64,000 bases of DNA from Alteromonas lipotrueiana (GTDB lineage: Bacteria; Pseudomonadota; Gammaproteobacteria; Enterobacterales; Alteromonadaceae), in the NCBI RefSeq assembly GCF_019249245.1, contig NZ_JAESDK010000003.1, positions 62,001-126,000 on the forward strand. The letters run 5' to 3'. This document shows, in pieces, positions 17,764 through 26,889 of this stretch. The notes under the pieces were generated by a model, which did not search any database, had not been told where the DNA came from, and worked only from the letters and a program-made list of their open reading frames with translations. Each line of letters starts with the position of its first letter. Position 1 is the first letter of the stretch. Made by a program: the position numbers and the translations under genes.

Positions 17764-18795
17764 TCAGGAGGTATGAAATGAATGGGTGGCAAAGCGAGCG
17801 GCTACTGCCTCACCCGGATGTAATTGCAGCTGGTTAAATGCGATAACATTCAGCCGAGCGTATAACAGGGTTTCTCCACACGTCAGCGTTACCTGATAAT
17901 GCCCACCGTCTTCAGGTGTCACAGCCTGAACCGTGCATATAAAACTATTCGTTGCACTGGTGGTCGCACTAAGCTCACGGTCAATAGTGACAGCTTCGGC
18001 ACGAATTGACAAAGTGACTGCATTATTGTGAACAAAGAGATGTTCGGCGTATAACGTTTGTCCCTCGCAACAAAACTCAACCAAACCATGGTTGTGAACG
18101 GTAACAACATCGCCGTGCAATAAGCCAAAGCGCGACGCTGTTATTGCTGTTTTACCCTGATAAATCTGATCAAGTACCTTGCCGGTTGGCCCGTGGTAGA
18201 TTATGCGTCCCTCTTCAACATACAAAAGCGAAGGGCAATACACTGACAAATCGGTTAAATCGTGACTTACCAGCAACATAGGTAGCCCGGCGGCCGATAA
18301 ACGTCGTAGGTAGCTTAAAATGTCATGTCGACTGTGTGAGTCCAAAGCGCTCACTGGCTCATCAAGCAGTAAAATATCCGGCGCGTTTAAAATGGCTCGC
18401 GCCAGTGCCACACGCTGCGCCTCGCCTCCCGATAAACTGGCTGGCATCCGGCTGAGCAAATGGTGACACCGACAGCCTGACACCACCTCATCAAAATTAT
18501 GGGATTGTTTGCGGGCAAAGTCAGCCGCCAATAGCAGGTTTTGCCCTACCGATAAATGCGGAAACACCAACGAATCCTGAAATACCAGTCCGACTCTTGC
18601 CGTGGCCCAGTCAAAAGATTGCCATTTACCACTCACTCTGGCTTGCGACTCAAGCCCGGCCAAACATCGTAGCAACGTGCTTTTGCCGGCACCTGAAGGC
18701 CCGGTAAGCCCGATAAAAGTATTCGAACTTTGGTGTTTAATCTGAATATCCAGAGAAAATTCGCCAACAGGGTGAAATTTTACCGAAAGTTCCAC
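17764..18795 (-). CDS. modC: Molybdate ABC transporter ATP-binding protein ModC
   Basis: A 343-residue ABC ATPase: Walker A GPSGAGKST (about 32-40), Q-loop VFQDSLVFPHLS, signature LSGGEAQRVALARA, Walker B DILLLDEPVSALD and switch LLVSHD. The C-terminal 120 residues form a MOP/TOBE-like molybdate-binding extension (TLSIRAEAVTI). It energises molybdate import across the inner membrane. The start overlaps the modB stop by 16 bp, implying coupled translation. It is the last gene of the moa-mod unit. A basic MoaA partner is not present in the window. Confidence 0.93.
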   Translation of the reverse strand: MELSVKFHPVGEFSLDIQIKHQSSNTFIGLTGPSGAGKSTLLRCLAGLESQARVSGKWQSFDWATARVGLVFQDSLVFPHLSVGQNLLLAADFARKQSHNFDEVVSGCRCHHLLSRMPASLSGGEAQRVALARAILNAPDILLLDEPVSALDSHSRHDILSYLRRLSAAGLPMLLVSHDLTDLSVYCPSLLYVEEGRIIYHGPTGKVLDQIYQGKTAITASRFGLLHGDVVTVHNHGLVEFCCEGQTLYAEHLFVHNNAVTLSIRAEAVTIDRELSATTSATNSFICTVQAVTPEDGGHYQVTLTCGETLLYARLNVIAFNQLQLHPGEAVAARFATHSFHTS

Positions 18796-19460
18796 TGCCG
18801 GCCCCCACCCCGGTTAAACCGGTACAAAATGCTAAGCAATACAAAGGAAAACACCAACAGACCCAGGGCCAGTGTATGCGCCCTGCTGTAATCACCCGAT
18901 TCAACATGGTCGTACAGCGCAATAGAGACCACCTGAGTCTGTTCTGGAATATTGCCTCCAATCATCAGTACTACCCCAAACTCGCCGATGGTGTGGGCAA
19001 AGCTCAGCCCAAAAGCCACAATAAAATACGACTGACATAACGGCATAACAATTTGTCTGAAGCAGGCGTAACGACTCATCCCCAAGGTATGAGCAACATC
19101 CAGATAGCGTTTATCCAGCCCGGTAAATCCGGTATAGAGTGGCTGTACAGCAAAGGGCAACGAATAAATCAGCGAGCCTAATACCAGGCCGCTAAAAGAA
19201 AACGCCAGTTGGGTACCGGTCAGGCCCTTCCACACTTGTCCCAAAATGGCATCGGGGGCAAAGGCAATCAGCAAATAAAACCCTAGTACGGTGGGCGGCA
19301 GTATCAGGGGTAGCGCTATTACTGCTAGCACCCAGTGTTTGAACCGGTGCTGCCAGCGCGCCAGCCCCCAGGCCAGAGGCGTGGCAATACACAACAACAG
19401 TACGCTGGTGATGCCCGCCAGCTTCAACGTTAACCAAATTACCGACCAGTCACCGTTCAT
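18780..19460 (-). CDS. modB: Molybdate ABC transporter permease ModB
   Basis: A 226-residue inner-membrane permease with about five hydrophobic helices and the ABC-permease EAA-loop region (VAHTLGMSRYACFRQIVMPLC). FAHTIGEFGVVLMIGGNIP is highly characteristic of ModB. I choose the ATG at 19460 (MNGDWSVIWLTLKLAG) because it overlaps the modA stop as ATGA and has GAAGGT eight bases upstream. An upstream ATG at 19493 would add residues encoded inside modA. It forms the channel for molybdate with ModC. Confidence 0.94.
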   Translation of the reverse strand: MNGDWSVIWLTLKLAGITSVLLLCIATPLAWGLARWQHRFKHWVLAVIALPLILPPTVLGFYLLIAFAPDAILGQVWKGLTGTQLAFSFSGLVLGSLIYSLPFAVQPLYTGFTGLDKRYLDVAHTLGMSRYACFRQIVMPLCQSYFIVAFGLSFAHTIGEFGVVLMIGGNIPEQTQVVSIALYDHVESGDYSRAHTLALGLLVFSFVLLSILYRFNRGGGRQWNFR

Positions 19461-20242
19461 TGACATACCTTCAGGACACACTGATAGCCCCACTGATGCA
19501 GTTTGCGTTGTATCGGCGCCGATAGCATAAAGCGAACAAATTTGCGGGCGCTGGCCAGTTCTTTAGTATTAGCGGTGATCACCAGCTGTTGCACAATAGG
19601 ATCGTGTAGATTAGGAGGAATTAAAAACTGCTGATACTGCCCCTGGGGCTGATGTGAAGCGGCCACTAACGCATGATTTACCGTATTAAGCCGAAAATAC
19701 TGTGTGGCCTGTAATACGTTTTTGCCCAGCACCGGCGTTAGCGTACTGTTATTCCAAAGTTGTAGGGTCTGCAAGGTTTGTTTTGCCGCCAGGCCATAGG
19801 GCGCCAAACGGGGATTGGCTAACGCCAGTCTGCTGTTACTGTGCTGCAACTGCTGACTGAGTTGTGAAACAGATTGCGGCGCGGGATCTCGGGTTAGGTA
19901 AATCAGTCGTCCGTAAGCATACGTGCGCAACGAGTCGGGCCTTGCATGATGCTGTTCGATAAGCTGTTGTGGACGCCTGGTATCAGCAGATAAAAACACA
20001 TCAAAGGGTGCGCCATGGGTAATTTGAACAAACAATGTACCGCTAGAGGCGACCGTAATTTGGGTAGGAATATGATATTGGTCGGTGAACTGCTGAGCAA
20101 TCTGTTTGGCTGGCGTAGCAAAGTTCGCCGCTACCGCAATATGCAAAGGCTGAGTTTGCGCTACAGCAACGTGACACCACAGCATCAAGCCTGTCAGGCA
20201 CCACCATCCTGATTTTTTACTGATAAGGCTCGCTAACCTCAA
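19457..20242 (-). CDS. modA: Molybdate-binding periplasmic protein ModA
   Basis: A 261-residue solute-binding protein with a signal peptide (LTGLMLWCHVAVA, cut near QTQP). The mature chain begins LHIAVAANFATPAKQIAQQF and has VASSGTLFVQITHGAPFDVFLSADTRRP split by the family's anion-binding serines, then RLALANPRLAPYG. These are strong ModA features. It captures molybdate or tungstate and delivers it to ModB. It starts 19 bp after the moaE stop and so probably belongs to the same transcript as moaBCDE. Confidence 0.94.
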   Translation of the reverse strand: MRLASLISKKSGWWCLTGLMLWCHVAVAQTQPLHIAVAANFATPAKQIAQQFTDQYHIPTQITVASSGTLFVQITHGAPFDVFLSADTRRPQQLIEQHHARPDSLRTYAYGRLIYLTRDPAPQSVSQLSQQLQHSNSRLALANPRLAPYGLAAKQTLQTLQLWNNSTLTPVLGKNVLQATQYFRLNTVNHALVAASHQPQGQYQQFLIPPNLHDPIVQQLVITANTKELASARKFVRFMLSAPIQRKLHQWGYQCVLKVCQ

Positions 20243-20261
20243 TGTGCTGTTTCCTGCTTGA

Positions 20262-20729
20262 TTAATTTTTTGACGGCGTAAGCCAGGTCATGGCCGCGTG
20301 TTCGTCACTGCTTTTTACCGCTACCCACCGGGCCTCACCATGTTGATATTCTTTTTTCCATAAAGGCACCGCCTGTTTTAGTGTATCCATGATAAAACAA
20401 GCGGCATCAAATGCGTGTTGGCGGTGGGACGCACCGCAGCCTACCCATACAATTTGTTCAAAGTTAGCCAGTTCTCCGACCCGGTGGACCGCGCCCACGC
20501 CAGCCAGGTCAAATCGCTGTGTGGCTTGTTCTAATAAGTTAAGTAAGGCCTTTTCAGTCATGCCCGGGTAATGTTCCAGACTCATTCCCTCAATAGGACC
20601 ATGAGCGTTGAAGTCGCGCACCAGGCCGGTAAAGGTCACAATAGCGCCGGGGGTGGGTTGCGACTGAGCCAACAGTTCATCGTATAGCGATTGCTGGTCA
20701 AAGTCTTCGGTGCAAATATGCGCAAACAT
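20262..20729 (-). CDS. moaE: Molybdopterin synthase catalytic subunit MoaE
   Basis: A 155-residue protein with the MoaE pattern GAIVTFTGLVRDFN, LEHYPGMTEKAL, VHRVGELANFEQIVWVGCGASHR, FIMDTLKQAVPLWKKEYQ. MoaE pairs with MoaD to insert two sulphurs into precursor Z, making molybdopterin. The conserved lysine pair KKE near the C-terminus is the active-site region. The ATG follows the moaD stop by one base. Confidence 0.95.
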   Translation of the reverse strand: MFAHICTEDFDQQSLYDELLAQSQPTPGAIVTFTGLVRDFNAHGPIEGMSLEHYPGMTEKALLNLLEQATQRFDLAGVGAVHRVGELANFEQIVWVGCGASHRQHAFDAACFIMDTLKQAVPLWKKEYQHGEARWVAVKSSDEHAAMTWLTPSKN

Positions 20730-20730
20730 G

Positions 20731-20976
20731 CTAACCGCCCGTCACTGGAGGAAAAAACGCCACCTCGTCGTTATCGTTGAGCCTCTGCTGAGCGTTGCAC
20801 ATAGTTTTATTGACCGCGATAAGAACGTTACCAGTGAATGCGTTAGCCCATGCGGCATCTTGCAGGGCCAGTTGTTCCATCAGATTGTCCACCGTCATAT
20901 CTGCTTGCCATTTGATAGTTAACTCGGCGCGCCCACTGATTTCTCGAATTTGTGCAAAAGTCTTAATCGTGATCAT
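20731..20976 (-). CDS. moaD: Molybdopterin synthase sulphur carrier subunit MoaD
   Basis: An 81-residue beta-grasp protein starting MITIKTFAQIREISG and ending NDDEVAFFPPVTGG. The C-terminal double glycine is adenylated by MoeB and carries the thiocarboxylate sulphur. The start overlaps the moaC stop by 4 bp (ATGA). Confidence 0.95.
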   Translation of the reverse strand: MITIKTFAQIREISGRAELTIKWQADMTVDNLMEQLALQDAAWANAFTGNVLIAVNKTMCNAQQRLNDNDEVAFFPPVTGG

Positions 20977-21455
20977 ACTGTATCTCGCTTCCAGTGGCCG
21001 GTCTTACCGCCTTGCTTATCGGTTACACAGACCGCCTCAATTCGCATGCCCGGGTCAATGGCTTTACACATATCAAATAAAGTCAAAAGCGCAATATTGA
21101 CTCCGGTCAACGCTTCCATCTCTACTCCGGTCTGCCCATTGAGCTTACACCAGCAAATCACTTTAATACGATTATCCTCGGCCAGAGTTTCAAATTGAAT
21201 ATCAACTTTTGACAACGCCAGCGGATGGCACAGCGGAATCAGATCGCTACAGCGCTTAGCCCCCTGAATTCCAGCGATACGCGCCACGGCGAATACATCG
21301 CCTTTGGCAATACGGGCATCGCTTATAGCTGTTATTACTTCGTCACTGACCACCAAAAATCCTTGAGCGGTCGCTTCGCGGGTACTAACCGGCTTGCCTG
21401 AAACATCGACCATATTGGCCTCGCCCTGCTGGTTTAAATGGCTAAACTGGCTCAT
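20973..21455 (-). CDS. moaC: Cyclic pyranopterin monophosphate synthase MoaC
   Basis: A 160-residue enzyme with MoaC motifs FSHLNQQGEANMVDVSGK at the N-terminus, GAKRCSDLIPLCHPLALSKV, and TGVEMEALTGVNIALLTLFDMCKA. It converts the MoaA product into cyclic pyranopterin monophosphate. It starts at the last base of the moaB stop codon (TAATG). moaA itself is not in the window, although it is required upstream in the pathway. Confidence 0.95.
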   Translation of the reverse strand: MSQFSHLNQQGEANMVDVSGKPVSTREATAQGFLVVSDEVITAISDARIAKGDVFAVARIAGIQGAKRCSDLIPLCHPLALSKVDIQFETLAEDNRIKVICWCKLNGQTGVEMEALTGVNIALLTLFDMCKAIDPGMRIEAVCVTDKQGGKTGHWKRDTV

Positions 21456-21964
21456 TACATAGTTCCGGTTAGGTGACCAACAAAATTACACGGTCGAAAT
21501 TGAGAGTCGAGCTGGCTACGAATAATTTTTTCCCAGCCGGTGCGACAGGCTCCCGTTGAGCCCGGCAAGCAAAAAATAACCGTGGCATTGGCAAAGCCGG
21601 CCACGGCCCGCGACTGAATAGTTGAGGTGCCGATTTCTTCATAACTTAGCTGGCGAAAAAGCTCTCCAAAGCCATCCACGTGTTTATCAAACAACACGCT
21701 TAAAGCTTCGGGCGTAGAATCACGACCGGTAAAGCCGGTACCACCGGTGCTGATAACCGCATGCACATCTTGCCGGGCAATCCAGTCAGAGACTACTGCC
21801 CGCTGCTGGTAAATATCGTCTTTTACAATAGCGCGGTCCCCCAGCAGGTGACCGGCCGATTTTAGCGCATCGACCAGGTACTGGCCTGATTTGTCATCTT
21901 CCAGGGTGCGGGTGTCAGAGACGGTTAATATGGCGATATTGAGCGATACGGCAGACTGCGACAT
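21455..21964 (-). CDS. moaB: Molybdenum cofactor protein MoaB
   Basis: A 169-residue MoaB/MogA-type protein with SLNIAILTVSDTRTLEDDKSG at the N-terminus and the signature AVISTGGTGFTGRDSTPEAL. Family members adenylate molybdopterin, while E. coli MoaB is a dispensable paralogue of MogA. It is the first gene of the moaBCDE-modABC unit. It is divergent from moeB across about 100 bp that must hold both promoters. Confidence 0.93.
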   Translation of the reverse strand: MSQSAVSLNIAILTVSDTRTLEDDKSGQYLVDALKSAGHLLGDRAIVKDDIYQQRAVVSDWIARQDVHAVISTGGTGFTGRDSTPEALSVLFDKHVDGFGELFRQLSYEEIGTSTIQSRAVAGFANATVIFCLPGSTGACRTGWEKIIRSQLDSQFRPCNFVGHLTGTM

Positions 21965-22067
21965 AATTATCTAAACAAACAAAAGAAACGAATAATGTTA
22001 TGTTATCGTACCAGTAACCAATGTGGCTATAAGATGGCCGGTAAATTTCTGAAATTCCTTCATTTAT

Positions 22068-22823
22068 ATGTCTGACAGTCTCAATAATATTCAGGTAATG
22101 CGCTACAATCGGCAAATTGTATTGCCTCAGATCGATCTGGACGGCCAGGAGCGTTTGTTAAACGCACGGGTGTTAGTGATGGGCGTGGGTGGTTTAGGCT
22201 GCCATGTGGCACAGTCTCTGGTGGCAAGCGGTGTTGGGCACATAACGCTGGTAGACGATGATACAGTGAGTGTGACCAACCTGCCTCGTCAGGTATTATT
22301 TAACGATGCCAGCGTAGGCCAGCTAAAAGTTGACGCTGCCGCTACCCAACTGCGACACCTTAACCCCGACTGCCAGGTAACTTGTTATGCGCGCCGTCCT
22401 GATACCCACCAACTTGATACGTTGGTGCAACAACATGACATTGTGCTGGACTGTACCGACCATAAATCAGCACGAGAGCAAATCAATCAAAGCTGTTGCA
22501 CTTACACCACCACGCTGGTGAGTGGGGCTGCCATTCGCTTTGAAGGACAGTTATTTGTTAGCCAATTCGGGCCTAATATGCCTTGTTATCATTGCTTGGG
22601 TCTCTTGTTTACCGATCCGCAATCTAGCTGCACCGAATCTGGTATTTTTTCGCCAGTGGTCGCCACTATCGGCTTACAACAAGCACTGATTGCCATGCAG
22701 ATTCTTGGGCAGTTTGGTCAGCCCCCTTTGGGTAAACTGATTTTATTTGATGCGCTTAGTCATCAATGGCAATCTTTTGCTGTGGCGAAATCGGCTCACT
22801 GCCCCGTTTGTGGCAGTATTTAA
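22068..22823 (+). CDS. moeB: Molybdopterin-synthase adenylyltransferase MoeB/ThiF family
   Basis: A 251-residue E1-like enzyme: MRYNRQIVLPQIDLDGQERL, nucleotide-binding GVGGLG at residues 39-44, the VDDDTVSVTNLPRQVLF segment, and a zinc site formed by CYHC and CPVC. It adenylates the C-terminal glycine of MoaD. E. coli MoeB is 249 residues. Divergence from moaBCDE and the MoaD partner 1.1 kb away support MoeB rather than ThiF. No strong Shine-Dalgarno is visible before the ATG. Confidence 0.92.
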   Translation: MSDSLNNIQVMRYNRQIVLPQIDLDGQERLLNARVLVMGVGGLGCHVAQSLVASGVGHITLVDDDTVSVTNLPRQVLFNDASVGQLKVDAAATQLRHLNPDCQVTCYARRPDTHQLDTLVQQHDIVLDCTDHKSAREQINQSCCTYTTTLVSGAAIRFEGQLFVSQFGPNMPCYHCLGLLFTDPQSSCTESGIFSPVVATIGLQQALIAMQILGQFGQPPLGKLILFDALSHQWQSFAVAKSAHCPVCGSI

Positions 22824-22887
22824 AATAACCATAGCAAGTTTGTGAGCCGTTTCAGCATACACAATAATACAATTTTAAGGTGATGAT

Positions 22888-24018
22888 ATGACCGTTACCG
22901 TGACCAAATCTCATATAGTTGTGGCTCAAAATGCCTCGGGTCGCAATATGAATGTGCCGGTGTACCGGCTAACTGCGGGGCGCCCGGGCCCCAAGGTGTA
23001 TATTCAAAGCTCCATTCACGGTGCTGAAGTTCAGGGCAATGTGGTTATTTATCACTTATTGCAAAAGCTTAAGCACCTGGCGGTGTACGGCGAAGTTATT
23101 CTGGTACCTAACTGCAATCCTATTGGCACCAATATTAAGGCAGGCGAATACACCCTGGGCCGGTTCGATCCGGTGAATGGTACTAACTGGAATCGTGGTT
23201 ATTTTTACGATGAAGCGCGGGTACTCGATTTTGCCAGCACGGTTAAGCCTGGCACCTCAGTTGAGCAGATTAAAACGCGTTTTCGTGCCTACTGGCGAGA
23301 AGCAATTGAACAAAAACTGGCGTCGCCCTTGGGCCTGGGTCTGGCTCAGCAGCTTAACCTGCAATTGCAGCGACTGGCGGTTGATGCCGATTACGTTCTG
23401 GATTTACATAATGGTCCGGTATCGGCCCGACATATTTACATTCCTGAAAATGCCCGCTCAGCGGCCTACTGTTTTAACATAGAACACTGTATTTTCATTC
23501 CCAATGTGTTCGCTGGAGCCCTGGATGAAGCCACGTTTTGTCCGTGGTGGACCTTGCAATCAGCGCTGGAAGAAAGCTTTGAGCACCCTCCCAGTTTTGG
23601 TATTGAGGCTATGACACTGGAGATGGGGTCTCAAGAGGTGGTGAAATTTGATGAGGGCGAGCAAGATGCAATCAGCATTTTAACCTACCTTAACCAGCGT
23701 GGGGTACTTAATGAAAATCACTTCCAACCCAAACCCATGCGTCGGGTCGGCGTGGAATTAACAAATTATAAAACTCTGTATACCGACTTTGGGGGTATGG
23801 TGGAGTATTGCGCTCAACCCGGTAGCGCCGTCAACAAAGGTGAGCCGCTGGCCCGCGTGCTGAACATTGATGAGCTAGACAACGATGCCGCCACCTTTAC
23901 GGTTACGGCTCCGTGTGATGTTATCCCCATTTTGCATTTTCCATCGGCCTCGGTGCTAAGCGGAACTCAGCTGTATAAAGTGTTTACGCAGTACTATACG
24001 TTGACCGAAAACCAATAG
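22888..24018 (+). CDS. Succinylglutamate desuccinylase/aspartoacylase (AstE/M14) family protein
   Basis: A 376-residue zinc hydrolase of the AstE/AspA type. Zinc ligands are seen in SSIHGAEVQGN (HxxE) and, further on, in VLDLHNGP. A late glutamate in TLEMGSQEVV is the likely general base region. The C-terminal domain (GGMVEYCAQPGSAVNKGEPL) resembles the beta-barrel lid of the family. It cleaves an acyl-amide bond; the true substrate is unknown. No ast or ectoine genes are next to it, so I do not assign AstE or DoeB. TTTTAAGGTGATG gives the start. Confidence 0.86.
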   Translation: MTVTVTKSHIVVAQNASGRNMNVPVYRLTAGRPGPKVYIQSSIHGAEVQGNVVIYHLLQKLKHLAVYGEVILVPNCNPIGTNIKAGEYTLGRFDPVNGTNWNRGYFYDEARVLDFASTVKPGTSVEQIKTRFRAYWREAIEQKLASPLGLGLAQQLNLQLQRLAVDADYVLDLHNGPVSARHIYIPENARSAAYCFNIEHCIFIPNVFAGALDEATFCPWWTLQSALEESFEHPPSFGIEAMTLEMGSQEVVKFDEGEQDAISILTYLNQRGVLNENHFQPKPMRRVGVELTNYKTLYTDFGGMVEYCAQPGSAVNKGEPLARVLNIDELDNDAATFTVTAPCDVIPILHFPSASVLSGTQLYKVFTQYYTLTENQ

Positions 24019-24044
24019 GCGAACCCACACCGGATACGCCTATT
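24014..24044 (+). terminator. Hairpin overlapping the stop codon of the AstE-like gene
   Basis: AATAGGCG-(15 nt)-CGCCTATT forms an 8-bp stem that includes the TAG stop codon and is followed by the weakly T-rich aggtttaaacttt. It separates two convergent genes. Confidence 0.5.
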
Positions 24045-24059
24045 AGGTTTAAACTTTGA

Positions 24060-26444
24060 TTAAATGGGCGACCCGGGGGGCAGCGCAGGCACATCGAATT
24101 CTGCCTGCCACAGTCCGGTTTCCCAATACCGGGTCATTTGCTGATGCAGCACTTTGGCTTCAATCAGGTCGCTGTCTTGTTTAAGCCAGTCAGTAAATTT
24201 GTACAACACCGCCTGCATTTCCAGTTTAACCTCAGGGGCCAGCTCAGGATTTTGTACCGCCTGCATCACTGCATTTAATGCCACCATACGCAAACGCTTT
24301 TGCAAACCATAGTCAGCCTCTTGTTTGTTGTACCAATGCTGCTCAAATATCCGTAAGGTAAGTGCATGAACACCGGGCAATGCACGTTCCTGATTAGCCT
24401 GCCAGACCAATCGGTTTAGCCGCTGGGGGTTTAGCAGCAGTTGCAGGCTGTAGTTGGCTGCCGAAGCCGCCGCCGATACCGGATCTAATGCCAGACCCAT
24501 ACGGCCGTTAAAATGTTCACGAGTAATATCATCACCATAAGCGGTGGGCGGGATCAATTTGATGATTGACTCAGGTAGACGCAAAAACTCAGCCGTGGTG
24601 GTATTAAGTACCGCTTTCATCGCTTGTTTCTGGACACCTGCGGCGACAGGCTGTTGTCCCTTAGGGGTGTCATAGTCGCCTTTTTGTTCGTATTCATACA
24701 CCAGTCCGCCTACTTGTTTAGCTGCTGCAACGACTACAAAGCGATGTAACAGATACACCGGCACCAGAGCATCTTCTAATGCTGATAAACTGCGGTTTTC
24801 GGGCAGTGTGTTCAGACCAAAATTATTCAGCGCCAGCTCACGGATGCGCACCATTTTACTCAGCGCTTTAAGTGGATCGCTGCCATTTTCCCACATATGG
24901 CCGTTGGCAGAGGCACTGCCCGATGAGCGGCTATCAAAGTCGGTTTTAAAACTCAGTCCGGCGTCCCGGGTTTGTGTAATTTGCCCGGCAAGTCCGGTCT
25001 GCTCTTCCTGCTCATCAGAATAATCCTGATAACCATAAGCGATAGCATGTAAATCCCATTTACCCAGACCTTTATCATAAGCATCGGCCAGAGAAATTTT
25101 ACCGTTGTTTAAGGTAATTTGTGGGTGCGGATAATCCATCACCGATTCGCGGCCATCTTCACTGGCTGCAAAGTTATGTGCCACACCCAAAGTGTGTCCT
25201 ACCTCATGGGCTGAAAGCTGGCGGATTCGATCCAGTGCCATTTGTTGCTGCTCATTGGTTTGCGTAGAATCAGCAAAAGGACTGGTAAGCCCCAGAGCAA
25301 TCAAGTAATCCTGGCGCACCCGCAGCGATCCCAACGTCACGTGCCCTTTGATAATTTCGCCAGTGCGTGGGTCCACCACTGAGCTTCCGTACGACCAGCC
25401 TCGAGTAGCCCGGTGTACCCATTGAATTACATTGTAACGTACATCCATCGGGTCAGCGTTTTCGGGTAAAACTTTTACCTGAAATGCGTTGGTGTAGCCT
25501 GCTGCTTCAAATGCCTGATTCCACCAGCTCGCGCCGTCTTTTAATGCGCTCATAACCGGTTCAGGGATACCCGGGTCGAGGTAGTACACGATAGGTTCAA
25601 CCGGTTCGCTTTGTTCGGCGTCTATATCTTTTTTAGCCAAACGATGACGGGTAATGTAGCGTTGTTCCAGCGGCTCCGTGATGCCGGTCGCATAATCAAA
25701 AAAGCGGGTTTTCCAGTAACCGCTGTATGGGTGATAGACACGGGGCTGGTAGCCGTCTTCGGGTAGCGCAATAAAGCTATGGTGCAGATGTACTGTGATA
25801 CTGGCCGCATCGGGCGCTACCGCCTGCACATACTTACCCGGGTTGCTACCGCCAAATGTGACCAGTGCTTCTAATTCTGTATTTTTCTTGAAGGCTTTAG
25901 AGCGCGGTAAAAACACACCGCTGCGCTGGGCATCGGCTTTATAACTGCCCTGCCCGGTTTGCTCTAATCGAGATGCAATGCCATGCACATCAGTAAGTAA
26001 GTAAGGGGTGTAATTGATAAGTATTTTGTCACTTTTGCCAGCCACCACCTCAAATCCGGCAATGACAGAATCGGCAAAGGCTTCGTTTACGCTGTTTTGT
26101 TCGGCCTGATTCTCAGTTTGAGCCCGAAACTGGGTATTCAGCTGTGTTAGCATCACCTTATTGCCGTAACGTTCAAACTGAACCAGACGGGTATCCCCTA
26201 ACTGGCCGCGATCCAGCCCAATATCATTTGAACCCACACCATAAGGTAACGAGCTTTGAAACAACAATGGTGTGTCAAAGCGCGATAGCTCCAGATACAC
26301 CTTGTCATTAGCCTTATCGTAGTAAAACGGTATAAACCCCTCTTTGTATGTCATGTCCCGGGTGAATTCTTTCACCCCCGGTAAGGCTGCCCAGACTACC
26401 GAGCAGTTTAAGATTAACGCTAACGCCCACCATTTACGCACCAT
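24060..26444 (-). CDS. Secreted zinc-dependent metalloprotease (HExxHxxGxxH type)
   Basis: A 794-residue protein with an N-terminal signal peptide (WWALALILNCSVVWA). The active site HEVGHTLGVAHN (about residue 415) has the metzincin HExxHxxGxxH zinc motif, followed by a SVMDYPHP Met-turn-like segment. This organisation is that of the large zinc-dependent metalloprotease family with DUF5117/DUF4953-type domains, common in Alteromonadales and Bacteroidetes. It is probably periplasmic or exported and degrades peptides. It is monocistronic. Its upstream region is filled by GGACACCCAC repeats. The substrate is unknown. Confidence 0.88.
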   Translation of the reverse strand: MVRKWWALALILNCSVVWAALPGVKEFTRDMTYKEGFIPFYYDKANDKVYLELSRFDTPLLFQSSLPYGVGSNDIGLDRGQLGDTRLVQFERYGNKVMLTQLNTQFRAQTENQAEQNSVNEAFADSVIAGFEVVAGKSDKILINYTPYLLTDVHGIASRLEQTGQGSYKADAQRSGVFLPRSKAFKKNTELEALVTFGGSNPGKYVQAVAPDAASITVHLHHSFIALPEDGYQPRVYHPYSGYWKTRFFDYATGITEPLEQRYITRHRLAKKDIDAEQSEPVEPIVYYLDPGIPEPVMSALKDGASWWNQAFEAAGYTNAFQVKVLPENADPMDVRYNVIQWVHRATRGWSYGSSVVDPRTGEIIKGHVTLGSLRVRQDYLIALGLTSPFADSTQTNEQQQMALDRIRQLSAHEVGHTLGVAHNFAASEDGRESVMDYPHPQITLNNGKISLADAYDKGLGKWDLHAIAYGYQDYSDEQEEQTGLAGQITQTRDAGLSFKTDFDSRSSGSASANGHMWENGSDPLKALSKMVRIRELALNNFGLNTLPENRSLSALEDALVPVYLLHRFVVVAAAKQVGGLVYEYEQKGDYDTPKGQQPVAAGVQKQAMKAVLNTTTAEFLRLPESIIKLIPPTAYGDDITREHFNGRMGLALDPVSAAASAANYSLQLLLNPQRLNRLVWQANQERALPGVHALTLRIFEQHWYNKQEADYGLQKRLRMVALNAVMQAVQNPELAPEVKLEMQAVLYKFTDWLKQDSDLIEAKVLHQQMTRYWETGLWQAEFDVPALPPGSPI

Positions 26445-26525
26445 TTTTCTCCCTGTTTTGAGCTACCACAAAGTTTGGGTTGCCGTTGCTATCACCACAA
26501 CCAAATAAAAATCTCTCATTTAAAG

Positions 26526-26850
26526 TACCCGATTTGCAGGACACCCACACTAATATAGTCATTGGACACCCACCTTTATTGTGTACCAATTTACAGGACA
26601 GCCATCATTTGCCGGGACCTATGGAGTGTCTAACCTTAATATGAAACCTCAGCACAAAACTATTGTAAAACTATTGGACACCCACTTTTATTGTGTACCC
26701 GATTTACAGGACACCCACACTAATTTAGTCGTTGGACACCCATCATTAGCCAAGTCCTATGGAGTGTCTAACCTCAGTATGAAACCCTCAACAAAACCAT
26801 TGGACACCCACTTTTATTGTGTAGCTGATTTATAGGACACCCACTCTACA
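26526..26850. repeat. Repeat cluster A (GGACACCCAC family), tandem higher-order unit
   Basis: Six exact GGACACCCAC copies (26539, 26564, 26676, 26709, 26802, 26835) and two variants (GGACAGCCAT at 26596, GGACACCCAT at 26734). Inverse-oriented TATGGAGTGTCTAACC lies at about 26620 and 26759. They are arranged in one long unit (26526-26697), a second shorter unit (26698-26823) and a partial third ending at 26850. TTTTATTGTGTA marks the unit end. It lies between the starts/ends of the metalloprotease gene and recD. Confidence 0.85.
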
Positions 26851-26889
26851 GGCCAGACTTCAGCTTTGTCTCACGCCATTCGATCAGTC

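Noticed and set aside
21965-22067. ModE-like operator or molybdenum-cofactor riboswitch between moaB and moeB
   Set aside because: CGAATAATGTTATGTTATCG is only weakly symmetrical and does not match the ModE box. The 100-bp gap is too short and unstructured for the known Moco RNA.
26581-26835. 84-codon open frame across repeat cluster A
   Set aside because: Its translation is internally repetitive (YGVSNL...MKP twice, LDTHFYCV twice), mirroring the DNA repeat. It has no ribosome binding site and no family resemblance.
26526-26850. CRISPR-like array of short repeats in cluster A
   Set aside because: Spacing between copies is irregular (15-100 bp), the intervening sequence is itself repeated, and no cas genes are present.
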